From Alphaproteobacteria bacterium (lineage in GTDB: Bacteria > Pseudomonadota > Alphaproteobacteria > DSM-16000 > Inquilinaceae): 37,046 bases of DNA. The position numbers and the translations under genes were made by a program. Within the stretch, counting starts at the first letter, position 1. Every line of letters starts with the position of its first letter. This document shows, one piece after another, positions 19,582 through 31,600 of the stretch. Where the stretch lies: assembly GCA_009909005.1 (NCBI GenBank), contig JAAAOG010000178.1:1-37046 (forward strand). The letters run 5' to 3'. The notes under the pieces were generated by a model that ran no database searches, had not been told where the DNA came from, and saw only the letters and a program-made list of their open reading frames with translations.

Positions 19582-19775
19582 CCCCGGACGCGTACTTCGC
19601 CGTGCTCAAGGCCATGGGCATCGTGCCGGCCAAGCCGCCCTACCAGCGGCGGATCCTCTGCAGCACGCGTGACGGGGACTACATACAGGTCCCCGATCCG
19701 GCGCAGCTCTCGCCTGAAGAACGCGAGGAAGCCATTGACCTCGTCAAATGGCGCCTTGGCATCACCGATCATTAG
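19578..19775 (+). CDS. Small protein overlapping the HicB-like gene, possible toxin partner
   Basis: A 65-residue protein starting at GTG 19578, four bases inside the previous gene, so translation is probably coupled. It has an N-terminal helix (DAYFAVLKAMGI), a central basic and beta-prone part (YQRRILCSTRDGDYIQVPDP) and a C-terminal helix (SPEEREEAIDLVKWRLGI). The outline, an L-x3-G helix, a basic strand, a G-x-x-x-x-V-P-x-P turn and a final helix, faintly resembles HicA mRNA interferases, but the catalytic G-S-H-H histidine is absent. It may therefore be a diverged toxin, an inactive relative, or an unrelated protein. I cannot assign a function with confidence. Confidence 0.6.
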   Translation: MTPDAYFAVLKAMGIVPAKPPYQRRILCSTRDGDYIQVPDPAQLSPEEREEAIDLVKWRLGITDH

Positions 19776-19945
19776 CCCGGCCCCTCTCTGCGCCCCTCAG
19801 AAGCCCGTGCACGCGCATTCCGCCCCGTTCGAATGGCCGAATCAATTGCAACGGCCGTTCGCCGGCAACCCGGACCGCAGGAGGGGCAGGGCGCGCTTGG
19901 CCGAGCTCGCCCGTATCCCCGGCTTCGCAACGCAAATGCAGCGCG

Positions 19946-20947
<1,002 letters not shown>

Positions 20948-21208
20948 CGGCGGCTCTCCAGCGCTCTCGGAGCGATAACGGATGTCGGGCAGATGGGGCG
21001 TTGCAAGCTCCGACGCAGCCCGGCGTCACCGCCTCGTGACCCGATGTGAGCGCGGGGCGGCGGGCCAACCAGCGCGGCAATCTACCAGTCTCGATTGTCA
21101 TAACGCGGTCGCGCGAGGCACGCGAGTGTGTTAGAGATGCGCGCACCGGCAGTCGACGACGCCTCAAAGCCGTCGCCGGAACCGTAACCTATGGGAGGAA
21201 AACCAGAA

Positions 21209-22192
21209 ATGACCGCACCTTTCGCACGATTCCTGACCATCGGCGTGGCCGCAACCGCCCTGATGGCCGGCTCCGCGCTCGCCCAGGATCAGTCCGACTG
21301 GCCGGATTCGATCACCGTTGGCACGGCCAGCCAGGGCGGCACCTATTTCATCTACGGCTCCGGCTGGGCGAACCTGGTGCAGGAGATGACCGGGGTGAAC
21401 GCCAGCGCCGAAGTGACCGGCGGCCCGGTGCAGAACGCCACGCTGGTACAGACTGGCGATCTCGACTTCGCCATGGTCACCATGGGCCCGGCCTATGAGG
21501 CCTGGATCGGCGAGAGCCCGCTGGCCCCCGGCCTGCCGCATGACCAAATGCGCGCGATGTTCCCGATGTACCAGACGCCGTTCCAGTGCGTGGCGCTGGC
21601 CGAATCCGGCATCGACAGCATGAGCCAGCTGGACGGCATGACGGTCGGCGTCGGCCCGGCCGGCGGCACCCCGGGCACCTATTGGCCGCGCTTCTTCGAG
21701 ACGCTGGGCCTCGATGTCGACACCCGCAATGGCGGCGCCAGCGACCTCGCCACGCAGCTGCAGGACGGCCTGATCGACGTGTTCTGCTTCGCCGCCGGCA
21801 TCCCGATCTCGGCTTTCAGTCAGGTCGAGGCGCAGGTCAATGCCAACATCTTCTCGTTCAACGAGGAAGAGCGGCAGACGATCCTTGAGGCCTATCCCTC
21901 GGTGGCCGCCTTCACGGTGCCGGCCAACACCTATCAGAGCATCGAGGCGGAGGACCAGACGGTGGCGATGTGGAATTTCGCCATCACCCACGCCGACATG
22001 TCCGAGAGCTTCGTCTACGAGATCATGAGCGTGGTTCTGGAGAACCATGACCGCATGGTCGAGATCCACCGCGCCGCCCAGCACACGGTGCCGGAGAACT
22101 ATGTCCATAATAGTTTCCTGCCGTTCCATGCCGGCGCCGTACGCTGGTACGAAGAGAATGGCATCGACATTCCGGACGACCTTGAAGGCTGA
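21209..22192 (+). CDS. TAXI-family TRAP transporter solute-binding protein
   Basis: Periplasmic binding protein for a tripartite ATP-independent periplasmic (TRAP) transporter of the TAXI type, 327 residues. The signal peptide covers about residues 1-26 (ending SALAQ). Mature sequence has ITVGTASQGGTYFIYGSGWA near 36-55, typical of TAXI proteins, then a QTGDLDFAMVTMG motif near 84 and VGVGPAGGTPGTYWPR near 149. Start ATG 21209 is preferred because GGGAGGAA at 21193-21200 is eight bases upstream; the ATG at 21191 lies within that site. The permease follows after a 187-base gap containing a terminator-like hairpin. The substrate is not readable; glutamate and other carboxylates or amino acids are known for the family. 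Confidence 0.92.
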   Translation: MTAPFARFLTIGVAATALMAGSALAQDQSDWPDSITVGTASQGGTYFIYGSGWANLVQEMTGVNASAEVTGGPVQNATLVQTGDLDFAMVTMGPAYEAWIGESPLAPGLPHDQMRAMFPMYQTPFQCVALAESGIDSMSQLDGMTVGVGPAGGTPGTYWPRFFETLGLDVDTRNGGASDLATQLQDGLIDVFCFAAGIPISAFSQVEAQVNANIFSFNEEERQTILEAYPSVAAFTVPANTYQSIEAEDQTVAMWNFAITHADMSESFVYEIMSVVLENHDRMVEIHRAAQHTVPENYVHNSFLPFHAGAVRWYEENGIDIPDDLEG

Positions 22193-22259
22193 ACCGCCGG
22201 ATCCGGGATTCCGCAATGCAAAAGGCGCCGTTCTCGGCGTTTGACCTGAATCAAGCCTC

Positions 22260-22298
22260 GGGCCGTCCCCGTGCTTCGGCGAGGGGCGGCCCCTTTAT
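22260..22298 (+). terminator. Intrinsic terminator between TRAP binding protein and permease
   Basis: GGGCCGTCCCC (22260-22270) and GGGGCGGCCC (22283-22292) form a ten-base GC-rich stem with one bulge, followed by TTTATT (22294-22299). A smaller hairpin, CGCCG-TTCT-CGGCG followed by TTT, lies at 22226-22242. Partial termination here would give more binding protein than permease. Confidence 0.65.
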
Positions 22299-22379
22299 TC
22301 TATGGAAAACATCCGAATTCGGGCGTATCACAGAGGTGTAAAAAAAACCAAGGGATGAGAACAGGGGCGGACCGCTTCC

Positions 22380-24680
22380 ATGAGCGCCACATTCGAGACG
22401 CGGGCGGACGAGGAGAAGCTGATCGCCGATGGCGTCGATGAGGAGCCGCCGGTCGGCAATCAACGCAGCCTGGGGGGCTGGCAGCGCAGGGCCCTGTACT
22501 GGGCGGGGGTGCTGTTCACCGCCTTCGCCCTGGTCAATCTGAATTATCTCGGCCTGGAGACCTGGGCCTACCGCACCATTCACGTCGTCGGCGGCCTGAT
22601 CCTCGGTTTCGCCCTGGTGGCCGCCTGGAGCGTCGACCGGCCGATGGCGTCCGGGCCGCTCGCGCGGTTTCAGTCGGTGCCGCTGCTGATCGGCGGGCTG
22701 GCGGGCGCCTGGGCCCTGTTCTGCGTGGTGTACGCGTACGTCGCGCGCGAGATCGGCGGGGCCGATCTGCCGCCGGACTGGGTCTTCAACCCGATTGCGT
22801 TACCGGTGCTGGGGGAGGTGTCGCTTTTCGGCCTGACCCTCACCGTCTCGGTCGTCGTCGGCATTGTCAGTTCGTGGCTGTTCCCGGGGCCGGCCGATCG
22901 CGTCCACTGGCCGGATATCATCCTGCTGCTCGCCTCGCTGACCATTGGCGGGTTCTTCGTCTTCCATTTTCTCCATCCCGACAGCATGATGCGCGGCGCC
23001 TTCCGGATGCGCGCCGGCACGCTGTACGCCGACCCGGCGAGCTTCTGGGCGGCCATGTCGAGCATCTTTCTGATCCTCGAGTTGACGCGGCGGGTGGCCG
23101 GTCTGGCGCTGGTCACCATCGCCCTGGTGTTTGTCCTGTACTCCTTTGCCGGGCCGTACCTGCCGGGCATTCTGGAGCATGACGGGTACACCCTGTCCCG
23201 CTTCTTTACGAAGATGTTCACCGACATCGGCGTGCTGTCGGCGCCGATCGCCGTGTCGTCGACGTACATCATCCTGTTTATCACCTTCGCAGCCTTCCTG
23301 CAGGCCTCGAAGGTCGGCGACTATTTCGTCAATTTCGCCTTCGCCGCGGCGGGCCGGGCGCGCGGCGGCCCGGCCAAGGTGGCGGTCTTCGCCAGCGGCC
23401 TGATGGGCATGATCAACGGGACCTCGGCCGGCAATGTCGTGGCGACGGGCAGCCTGACCATCCCGCTGATGAAAAAGGTCGGCTACCGGCCGAAGACGGC
23501 CGGGGCGGTGGAGGCGGCGGCCTCGACCGGCGGGCAGATCATGCCGCCGATCATGGGCGCCGGCGCCTTCATCATGGCCGAGATCACCGGCATCCCGTAC
23601 ACCGAGCTGATCATCTCGGCGCTCATCCCGGCGGTGCTGTACTTCATGTCAGTGTACTTCATGGTCGATTTGGAGGCCGTGAAGATGGGCATGCGCGGCA
23701 TGTCCCAGAGCGAGCTGCCGAACCTGAACCGGCTGATGAAGCAGGTGTACCTGTTCATCCCGGTGATCATCCTGATCGTCGCGTTGTTCGCCGGCTATTC
23801 GGTGATCCGGGCGGGCACCTATTCCATGGCGGCCGCGATGGTGGTCAGCTGGCTGTCCCCGCACAAGATGGGCCCGCGCCGGATCGTCAACGCGCTGGAG
23901 CTGGCGGCCCGTATGTCGATCCAGCTGATCGCCGTGTGCGCCTGCGCCGGGATCATCGTCGGGGTTATCGGCCTGACCGGCGTCGGGCTGAAATTCTCCT
24001 CCATGCTGCTGGGGATCGCCGAGACCAGCCAGCTGCTGGCACTGGTCTTTGCCATGCTGATCTCCATGCTGCTGGGCATGGGGATGCCGACGACGGCCGC
24101 CTATGCTGTGGCCGCCTCCGTCGTGGCGCCGGGTTTGCAGCAGCTCGGCATTCCGCCGCTGATCGCCCATTTCTTCGTCTTCTACTTCGCGGTGATCTCG
24201 GCGATCACGCCGCCGGTGGCGCTCGCTTCCTATGCCGGTGCGGCGATTGCCGGCTCCGACCCGCTCGGCACCTCGGTGACCTCGTTCAAGCTGGGGCTGG
24301 CGGCCTATATCGTGCCGTTCATGTTTTTCTACAGCCCGTCGATCCTGATGGTCGGGACGCCGCTGCAGATCGGCATCGCCTGCGTGACGGCGTCGATCGG
24401 CATTTTCTTCCTCGCCTCGGCCGTGCAGGGCTGGATGATGGGCCGGATGAACCTGGTCGCCCGGGCAGCGCTGCTGCTCGCCGCGGTCATGATGATCAAG
24501 GGCGGACTCGAGACCGACGCGATCGGGATTCCCATCGGCCTCGCCGTGGCCCTCTACCAGTACAAGCTCGGCCGGCGGGAGATTGTGCCGGCGCCTGCGG
24601 GGGGGCTGAGCTCCGCGGACACGACGTCGGCCGCTGCGGCACCGGCCCGGACGGCGCCACGGGTCAACGAGCCAAGGTAG
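22380..24680 (+). CDS. TRAP transporter fused permease (4TM + 12TM)
   Basis: Fused small and large membrane subunits (DctQM-like) of a TRAP transporter, 766 residues, the usual size for TAXI-type permeases. The first membrane helices from residue 38 to about 170 form the DctQ-like part. The DctM-like part begins near 215 and shows the family patterns VFASGLMGMINGTSAGNV near 337-354, TGSLTIPLMKKVGY near 357-370, AAASTGGQIMPPIMGAGAF near 379-397, and MLLGMGMPTTAAYAVAAS near 561-578. It would couple Na+ or H+ gradients to uptake of the solute delivered by the upstream TAXI protein. ATG 22380 lacks a strong ribosome-binding site. Its 3' end overlaps the convergent protease gene by 17 bases. Confidence 0.94.
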   Translation: MSATFETRADEEKLIADGVDEEPPVGNQRSLGGWQRRALYWAGVLFTAFALVNLNYLGLETWAYRTIHVVGGLILGFALVAAWSVDRPMASGPLARFQSVPLLIGGLAGAWALFCVVYAYVAREIGGADLPPDWVFNPIALPVLGEVSLFGLTLTVSVVVGIVSSWLFPGPADRVHWPDIILLLASLTIGGFFVFHFLHPDSMMRGAFRMRAGTLYADPASFWAAMSSIFLILELTRRVAGLALVTIALVFVLYSFAGPYLPGILEHDGYTLSRFFTKMFTDIGVLSAPIAVSSTYIILFITFAAFLQASKVGDYFVNFAFAAAGRARGGPAKVAVFASGLMGMINGTSAGNVVATGSLTIPLMKKVGYRPKTAGAVEAAASTGGQIMPPIMGAGAFIMAEITGIPYTELIISALIPAVLYFMSVYFMVDLEAVKMGMRGMSQSELPNLNRLMKQVYLFIPVIILIVALFAGYSVIRAGTYSMAAAMVVSWLSPHKMGPRRIVNALELAARMSIQLIAVCACAGIIVGVIGLTGVGLKFSSMLLGIAETSQLLALVFAMLISMLLGMGMPTTAAYAVAASVVAPGLQQLGIPPLIAHFFVFYFAVISAITPPVALASYAGAAIAGSDPLGTSVTSFKLGLAAYIVPFMFFYSPSILMVGTPLQIGIACVTASIGIFFLASAVQGWMMGRMNLVARAALLLAAVMMIKGGLETDAIGIPIGLAVALYQYKLGRREIVPAPAGGLSSADTTSAAAAPARTAPRVNEPR

Positions 24681-25509
24681 CGGCAGCAACGGCATCGGCG
24701 AAAGCGCCGGACAACAGGGCGATCCCGATCACGGATCGCCCATCGGCGACCCGGACGGCGAGGTGCAGGCCGACCACGCGCACCGTTTCGCCATCGCGAA
24801 CCAGCAGAGGCGAGCCGGAATCTCCAGGCACCGCATCGCAGTCATGGCTGACCAGCCAGCCGGCGCCCAGAACAGCGTCGGCCCGGCAGGCCACGTTCAC
24901 CGTCAGCCGGTGAGCCCGGTCGCTGCTGTAGCCGGCCTGCACCAGCGTCTCCGCCTCGCGAAGATCCGCCAGGGCTGTCGCGACGTCGGGGGGACCCGGC
25001 TCGACGGCGATCGGGCGGATGTCCGGTGCGCTGTCCAGGATGAGGATCGCCCAGTCATGCCGCAGGTCGATCGCGTCGATGACATCCCGATCGCGATAGG
25101 CGGGTGGCGGGACGATCTCGACCCCGCGGGCATGGGCCAGAAACTCGCCCCCCTGATAGCCGGGCAGGAAATGCACCGAATCCGGCGGCAGGAACCGCCG
25201 GGTCGTACGGTTGTAAAGGCAGTGCGCCGCTGTCAGCACCTGCCGCGGCCCGACCAGCGTGCCGGTGCAATGACCACCCTGCCGTCGCGTGAAGGTCCCG
25301 CGGTTGATCCGGCCGATCGCCGACCACGGCCAGACCGTGGCGTCGACCACGGTGCGGTCGTCGGCCCCGAGCAGTCCGGGAAGCAGCGGCCGCCCCCCGG
25401 TATTCTGAGCCGGTGCCGACCCGGCGGCGAACCAGACGGACAGAGCCAGCAAGAGGGCGAGGGCCGGCGTCAGCCGTCCGGGGAAGCGGAAAAGCGTTGC
25501 GCGAACCAT
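24664..25509 (-). CDS. Exported trypsin-like serine protease
   Basis: Predicted secreted or periplasmic chymotrypsin-fold (S1) serine protease, 281 residues from ATG 25509. That start is chosen because a signal peptide follows (core LTPALALLLALSVWFAAGS at about residues 13-31, ending SAPAQ); the open frame continues 46 codons upstream but without a plausible signal. The catalytic triad is visible: His in LTAAHCLYN near residue 96, Asp in HDWAILIL near 150 and Ser in GDSGSPLLV near 233. A short propeptide-like region (about 35-58) precedes the expected mature domain. It lies convergent to the TRAP permease with a 17-base 3' overlap and is transcribed in the same direction as the giant phosphatase upstream, from which it is separated by a terminator. 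Confidence 0.9.
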   Translation of the reverse strand: MVRATLFRFPGRLTPALALLLALSVWFAAGSAPAQNTGGRPLLPGLLGADDRTVVDATVWPWSAIGRINRGTFTRRQGGHCTGTLVGPRQVLTAAHCLYNRTTRRFLPPDSVHFLPGYQGGEFLAHARGVEIVPPPAYRDRDVIDAIDLRHDWAILILDSAPDIRPIAVEPGPPDVATALADLREAETLVQAGYSSDRAHRLTVNVACRADAVLGAGWLVSHDCDAVPGDSGSPLLVRDGETVRVVGLHLAVRVADGRSVIGIALLSGAFADAVAAATLAR

Positions 25510-25565
25510 GCGTGTCCCGGCAATCGTGTGAAACCCCGCGGAGACTCTGTCCGAGCCGTCCGCAT

Positions 25566-25596
25566 AAAGAAAGCCCGGGCCGCAAGCAGCCCGGGC
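25566..25596 (-). terminator. Intrinsic terminator of the giant phosphatase gene
   Basis: On the minus strand an eight-base perfect stem GCCCGGGC (25589-25596 with 25573-25580) and eight-base loop are followed by TTTCTTT (25566-25572). It lies about 48 bases after the stop of the 2002-codon gene and just before the protease start. A second small palindrome (GAGGGC/GCCCTC) is nearer the stop. Confidence 0.78.
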
Positions 25597-25643
25597 GGAA
25601 AAAAGCGGTTTGGGCGAGGGCAGGCCCTCACCCGAAGGCCCGA

Positions 25644-28600
25644 TCAAGCGAAGAAGGCAATGCCTTCGAACGCGTACTGGGGCAGGACATCTATGACGAA
25701 GTCCCGCTCCTCGGCGCTTGCCGTATAGAAGTGTGCGCCCTCCCCTTCGTTGAAGAAGCGGTAGATCGCTGACACCTCGTCGCTTGCGGCGACCTCGAAG
25801 GCCTGGAAGGCCTCGCCCTGGGAGTCCCAGATGGGGAGGTTGGCCTCGACGAAGTCTGCTTCCTCTTCCGAGATCGTGTAGAAGAGACCGCCGGTCTCGG
25901 TATTGACGAAACGGAAGACGGGCGATGCGCCCGGCTCGCCGGAGAAGTCATTGAAGGCCTCGCCTTCGAAGACGAAGGCGTCATCGGCTTCGACGGCGTC
26001 CTGTTCGGTCGGATCGACCGTATACAGGTGGAAGAGCTCGTCCTCATTGAAGTAACGCAGGACAGCCTCGTCGGTATCGTCCTGCGCGTTCAGGTTCTGG
26101 ATGCGGGTATCGTCGGCCGGGTCGGTCTCGGCTTCGGCAAAGGCCTCGGCCGGGGTCGCGAAATTGGCGGCCAGGTATTCGGCCAGGGCATCCTGTTCGC
26201 TGCCCGCCGCCGCGAAGGTGGCCGTGCCGTCGGCAAGGCCGAGATCTTCGATATCGACCCGGTTCTCGCCGAACTCGTCGAAGCGGTAACCGTCGCCGCC
26301 ACCGGCCAGGAAGTCCAGCGTGACGATGCGGATGTCGCGGGCGGGATCGCCGACGATCGCCCCGTCCTCGACCACGGTATCGAGAACGGTGCCATCCTCG
26401 TCGATGATCTCAAGCGACTGCACCCGGCTCAGCTCGCCCGGTTCCGCCGCATCGAGCCCCGGCTCATCGGGATCGAAGCTGAAGCGGAGACCGCCGACCT
26501 GCGGGAACCGGCCCGGCGTGTTGCCCGGATCGCTATCGGCCACGCCATGTTCGATGATGGCCGCCAGCTCCTCGGCGGTCAGGGTGAGCAGGGTCAGGCC
26601 GTTGTTGAAGCGCAAGCTGTTGACGATGTCGAGCTGGCTGACTTCGCCCTCTTCCTTGCCGACGTCCGGATTGGCCTGCGGCGGCAGCAGGGTTCCGTCC
26701 ATGTCGGTTCCGCCGATCGGCGCCCGGATGCCGCCGCCATTCTTCAGCGAGACCAGCACCGTGTCGTCGACATCCTGCGCCTGGGCCAGATTGGCGTCGG
26801 CGGTGAGGTTGCCGAGATTGGTCTCCTCGGTGCGGACGCTATCGCGCCGCCCGTCCAGATACACATCGGTGTTGCCGAAGGTGTTGCCGTCCTGGCCGGA
26901 AACGACGGCATCGACGCCGGCCACCAGGTCCTGGGTGAGGGCGCCTTTGCTGCCCTCGGCAAACGGGTCGGCATCGCCATAGAGATCGCTGACGACGTCG
27001 TCGGTCGTTGCGAAGGCGCCGCTCTCGGCCGCATCGATGCTGTCCGGGAGGAGAACGCCGTTTTCATCGAACTCGACAACCAGCCGGCCGACATAGCTGT
27101 ATTCGCCGTCGGTGCTGACGATGGCCGCCGGGTCGCCGCTGGCATTGGTGGTCAGGATCGGATAGCCGCGATCGGCCGTGTCGTCCGGGCGCAGCACGTC
27201 GGTCTCGTCAGCCAGCAGCGTGTCCGAGCCGCCGGCGATGACGATGTCGACATCCTCCAGCAACGTGATCAGCTGTTCTTCGAGCGCGATCTGCTGCAGG
27301 TGCGTGACCAGGACGATCTTGTTGACGCCGTCGGCGACCATCTGGTCGACCACCGGCTGCAGGATCGCCGCCAGGGCCTGCATGTCGTTGACGTCGGGTG
27401 AGACGCCGACCGTGCCCGGCGAGGAGATCATTTCGAGCAGCGGGGTGGTGGCGCCGATCACGCCGATCTGTTCGCCCCCTTCCTCGAAGATCGCCGCCGG
27501 AGCCAGGCGGGGGGTGGTCTCGCCGCTTGCGCTCTCGGCCGGCCCGATAACGTAGTCCGAGCCGTCGACGATCTCCGTGGTGGCCAGATTGCCGAGGTCG
27601 CTGTTGGCCGAGAAGTCGAGATTGGCCGACAGATACGGGAAGGTGGTGCCGATCCACTCATCGTCGCCGAGGGCGTCGGTATCCCCGAAATCCGGCTCGA
27701 TGATGCTCTCCAGGGTGTCGGTGCCGGTGTCGAACTCGTGATTGCCCAGCGCCGACGCATCGAAACCGATCACATTCATGATCGAGATGTCGATCCGGCC
27801 ACGATCGCCCTCCAGCGATTCATACTGGCTGCCGGCATCATCGGGCAGGCCGAAGACCGTATTGTGGGCGTCGTTGAACACCTGGTCGTTGACGAACAGG
27901 GCCGCGTTGAAGAACGGCCCCGGGATGACATTGTCGCCGGCCGACAGGGTGAGGGAATTGGCGACCTCGTCTTCCAGCAGGTCGACAATCGCGGCGAAGT
28001 TCGGGGCCCGGTCGATCGCCCGGACGCCGCCTTCCAGGTCCGAAGCGTGCAGGATCTGCAGTTCGAAGGTGTCGCCGGTGGTATCGCCGAGGACCGTATC
28101 GTCCCGCTCGTTCAGGTTCTGGATCCGGGTGTCTTCCGCCTCCGGCGTGTCCGGCTGGCTGAACGGCGTGTCGGCGAAATTGGCGGCCAGATACTCGGCG
28201 AAGGCATCCTGCTCGCCGCCGGTCCGCGTGAAGGTCGCGGCGCCGTCGTCGGTCAGGGCCGGACCGTCCAGCTCGCCGTTGAGATTGGTGTCTTCCCCGT
28301 CGTCGAGCTCGCCATTGCCGTTCTCGTCTTCGCCATCCAGCTCGACGACATTGGCGAATTCGGGGTCGGCCGCGACGAAATCGGGATAGGGGAAGCCGCT
28401 GCCGCCCTCGGCCAGGAAGTCGAGGGTGACGACGCGAATGGGACGCCCGGCATCGCCGACGATCTCGCCGTTCTCGACGACGACATCGGTGACGGCGCCA
28501 TTGTCGTCGACCAAAGCGAGGCTCTGGACCCGGCTGCCTTCCTCATTGTCCGGCTCATAGCTCAGGCGCAGGCCGCCGACATGCTGGAAGCTGCTCTCCA

Positions 28601-31600
28601 GCCCGTGCTCGATCACCTCTTTCAGCTGCTCGGCCGTCACGGTGACCAGCGACAGGCCGTTGTTGAAGCGCAGCGTGTTGTCGATGTCGAGCTGCGAGAT
28701 CTCGCCTTCTTCCTTGCCGGCGTTCGGGTTGGCGGCCGGCGGCAGCAGCTCGCCATTGTCGCCGATCGAGCCGATCGAGGCCCGGATGCCGCCGCCGTTC
28801 TTGAGCGACACGGCCACGCTGTCATCGGCCTCCCGCGCGGCGGCCAGATTGGCGTCGGCGGTGATGTTGCCGAGATTGGTCTCCTGCGAGCGGACGATGT
28901 CGCGGCGGCCTTCGAGATAGACCTCGGTCTGGCCGAAGATGTTGCCGTCCTGCACCTCGACGATGGCGCTGACTTCATCGGTCAGCGATTGGACCAGCGC
29001 GCCCTTGGTGCCCGCGACAAAGGCATTCTCGTTGCTCCAAAGCTCGACCACGGCCTCGTCCGTGGTGGCGTAGGCACCGCTGACGCTGGGGTCGACGCTG
29101 CCCGGGATGACGACGCCGTCGGCATCGAAGTCAACCACCAGCCGGCCGACATAGCTGTATTCGTCGGCGGTGTTGACGATCACCACCGGCTCGCCGTCGG
29201 CATTCTCGGTGACGATCGGGTAGGGCCCTTCGGCCTCGTCGCCCGGCTGCAGGCCGCGGCCCTCATCTTCGCGGTCGGCCAGCAGCGTTTCGCTGCCACC
29301 GGCAACCATGATGTCGACGCCGCTCAGGAACCCGGCCAGCTCCTGCTCCAGGGCGATGTTCTGCAGGTGGCTGACGACGATGATCTTGTCGATGCCCTGG
29401 CCGGTCAAGTCATCGATCACCGGCTGAAGGATGGTCGCCAGGGCCTCCATGTCGGTCGTGCCGGCGCCGGGGCCGAACACGGTGGTATTGCCGGGGGAGG
29501 AGATGGTGTCGAGGAACGGCGTCACGGCGCCGACGACGCCGAGCTGCTCGCCGCCTTCCTCGATGATGGTCGCCGGGGCGATCTTCGGCACGTCGTCGCC
29601 GGCCAGGCTCGCTTCCGGGCCGCTCTGGAAGGCGGTGTTCGGCAAAATCTCGCTGGTGTACAGGGGGTCGAGATTGCTGTCGGCCGAGGTGTCGAGATTG
29701 GCCGCGAGATAGGGGAACAGCGTGCCGACCGCCTCATCGTCGGCGAGGCCGGCATCGCCGAAATCTGCCTCGATGAAACCGGCTAGCGCGTTCGTGCCGG
29801 CATCGAACTCGTGATTGCCGAGCGAGGCGGCATCGAAGCCGATCGCGTTCATGATCGCGATGTCGAGCCGGCCGGCAGCGCCTTCCAGCGACTGGTAGGT
29901 CTGGTCGATGGCATCGCTCGGCAGGCCGAAGAGCTCATTGTAGAAGTCGTTGTAGACCTGGTCGTCGATCAGCCCGGCCGCATTGAAGAACGGCCCCGGA
30001 ATAACGTTGTCGCCCGAGGACAGGGTGATCGAGTTTTCGACCTCGTCTTCCAGGAAATCGACCACCGCGGCGAAGTTCGGGGCGTTGTCGATCGCCTCGA
30101 CGCCGCCTTCCAGGTCGGAGGCGTGCAGGATTTGCAGGGAGTAATCCGGCTCGCGGACGTCGTAGAGGGTGGTGGTGCCGCTCACCTCGTTGCCGACCGC
30201 CAGCAACGGCACGCCGGTCGGGCTGTCCTCGGCCGAAATGAAGGCGAGGCCTTCCGGTCCCAGATCGCCGACGGGGTCCTCGCTCGTGAGGCTCGCCTCC
30301 ACATCCTCGACCCGGAAGTCGCGGTTGTTGATGTACTGGACGAATTCGGCATTGGCCGGCTCAGTGACGTCATAGACAGCAATGCCGCCGACGCGCTCCA
30401 ACCCGATAAACGCATAGATGCTGTCGCCGACCTGGCCGATGGTCACGCCTTCCGGCTCGGGGCCCTTGGCATCGCTGCGGCTGTCGAAGCTGTCATTTTC
30501 GTCATTGTCGCTGTTGAAATCGAGCGGGTAATCAAGCGCCGTGATCTGCTCGAACTGATCGCCGCTGTCGAAAACGATCTCGCCGCTGCTGTTCCAGATG
30601 GTGAAGGAGCGGCTGCCGAAGACTTGCAGCTGGTCGAAATCGCCGTCGCCGTCGGTGTCGCCGTCGATGAGCGAGAATTCCAGCCGGCCGAGATTTTCCT
30701 CCAGCTGCAGGGTGGCCGCGTCCGGGAAGGCGGTCGGATCGAGGGTCACCTCCTCGTCGCCGATCCGGCCCTCGTCGCTGTCGCGGGCGTCACCCTCATT
30801 GGCGGTGACGTAATAGGTCTCCCCGCCGGTCTCGTAGGCGGCGATCGTGTCGGGCATGAACATGCCGAAGACCGGCCAGGTCTGGATATTGATGCCGTCA
30901 TCGCGGTCGCTGGCATCCAGGCCGTTGCCCTCGACGCTGTGATCCTTGAGGCCCAGCGGGACGATGTCCGTGACAGTGGCCGAGGCGATGTCGACCAGCG
31001 CGACGGCGTTGTTTTCCTGCAGGGTCACCCAGGCGGTGGTGCCGTCCGGCGAGACGGCGACATATTCCGGCTCGACGTCTTCCGACACGCTCTTGTCGGG
31101 GAAGATCCGAATGCCTTCGGCGCGCAGCGCGTCCTCCTGGCCGTCGAAGGCGGTAAAATCGGCGGTCTCAACGGTCGCGTTCTCGACGCCGTTGGAGATG
31201 TCGATGATGCTGACCGACGCCTGCGGGTCGACGGTATCGGTCGGCTGGCCCTCATTGGCGGTCAGCACGCGGCTGCCGTCCGGGGTAAAGGCGACCATGT
31301 CCGGCAGGATGCCGACCGTCACCGTGTTGAGGATATTGCCGTCAGTGTCGAGAAAGGCGACCAGGCCCGGCGCGGTTTCGTCGGTATTTTCGACGGCCGC
31401 GGCAACGATGCCGTTGCTGACCGCGATGCTGTTGACGCCCCCCGCCGAATCCCCCAAAGCCGCCAGGAGGTCGATCGACGTGACGAGGGTCGGGTCGCTG
31501 GGATCGGCGATATTGAGAACGTCGATCTGGTTCGCATCGGCATTGATAACGAACAGCCGCTGCGTTCCTGGATCATGGGCGACGATTTCCGCCGCGCCTT

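Noticed and set aside
18089-19945. A second attachment site or integrase for an island at tRNA-Lys
   Set aside because: No second copy of the tRNA 3' end and no recombinase-like frame were found, so insertion is only inferred from composition.
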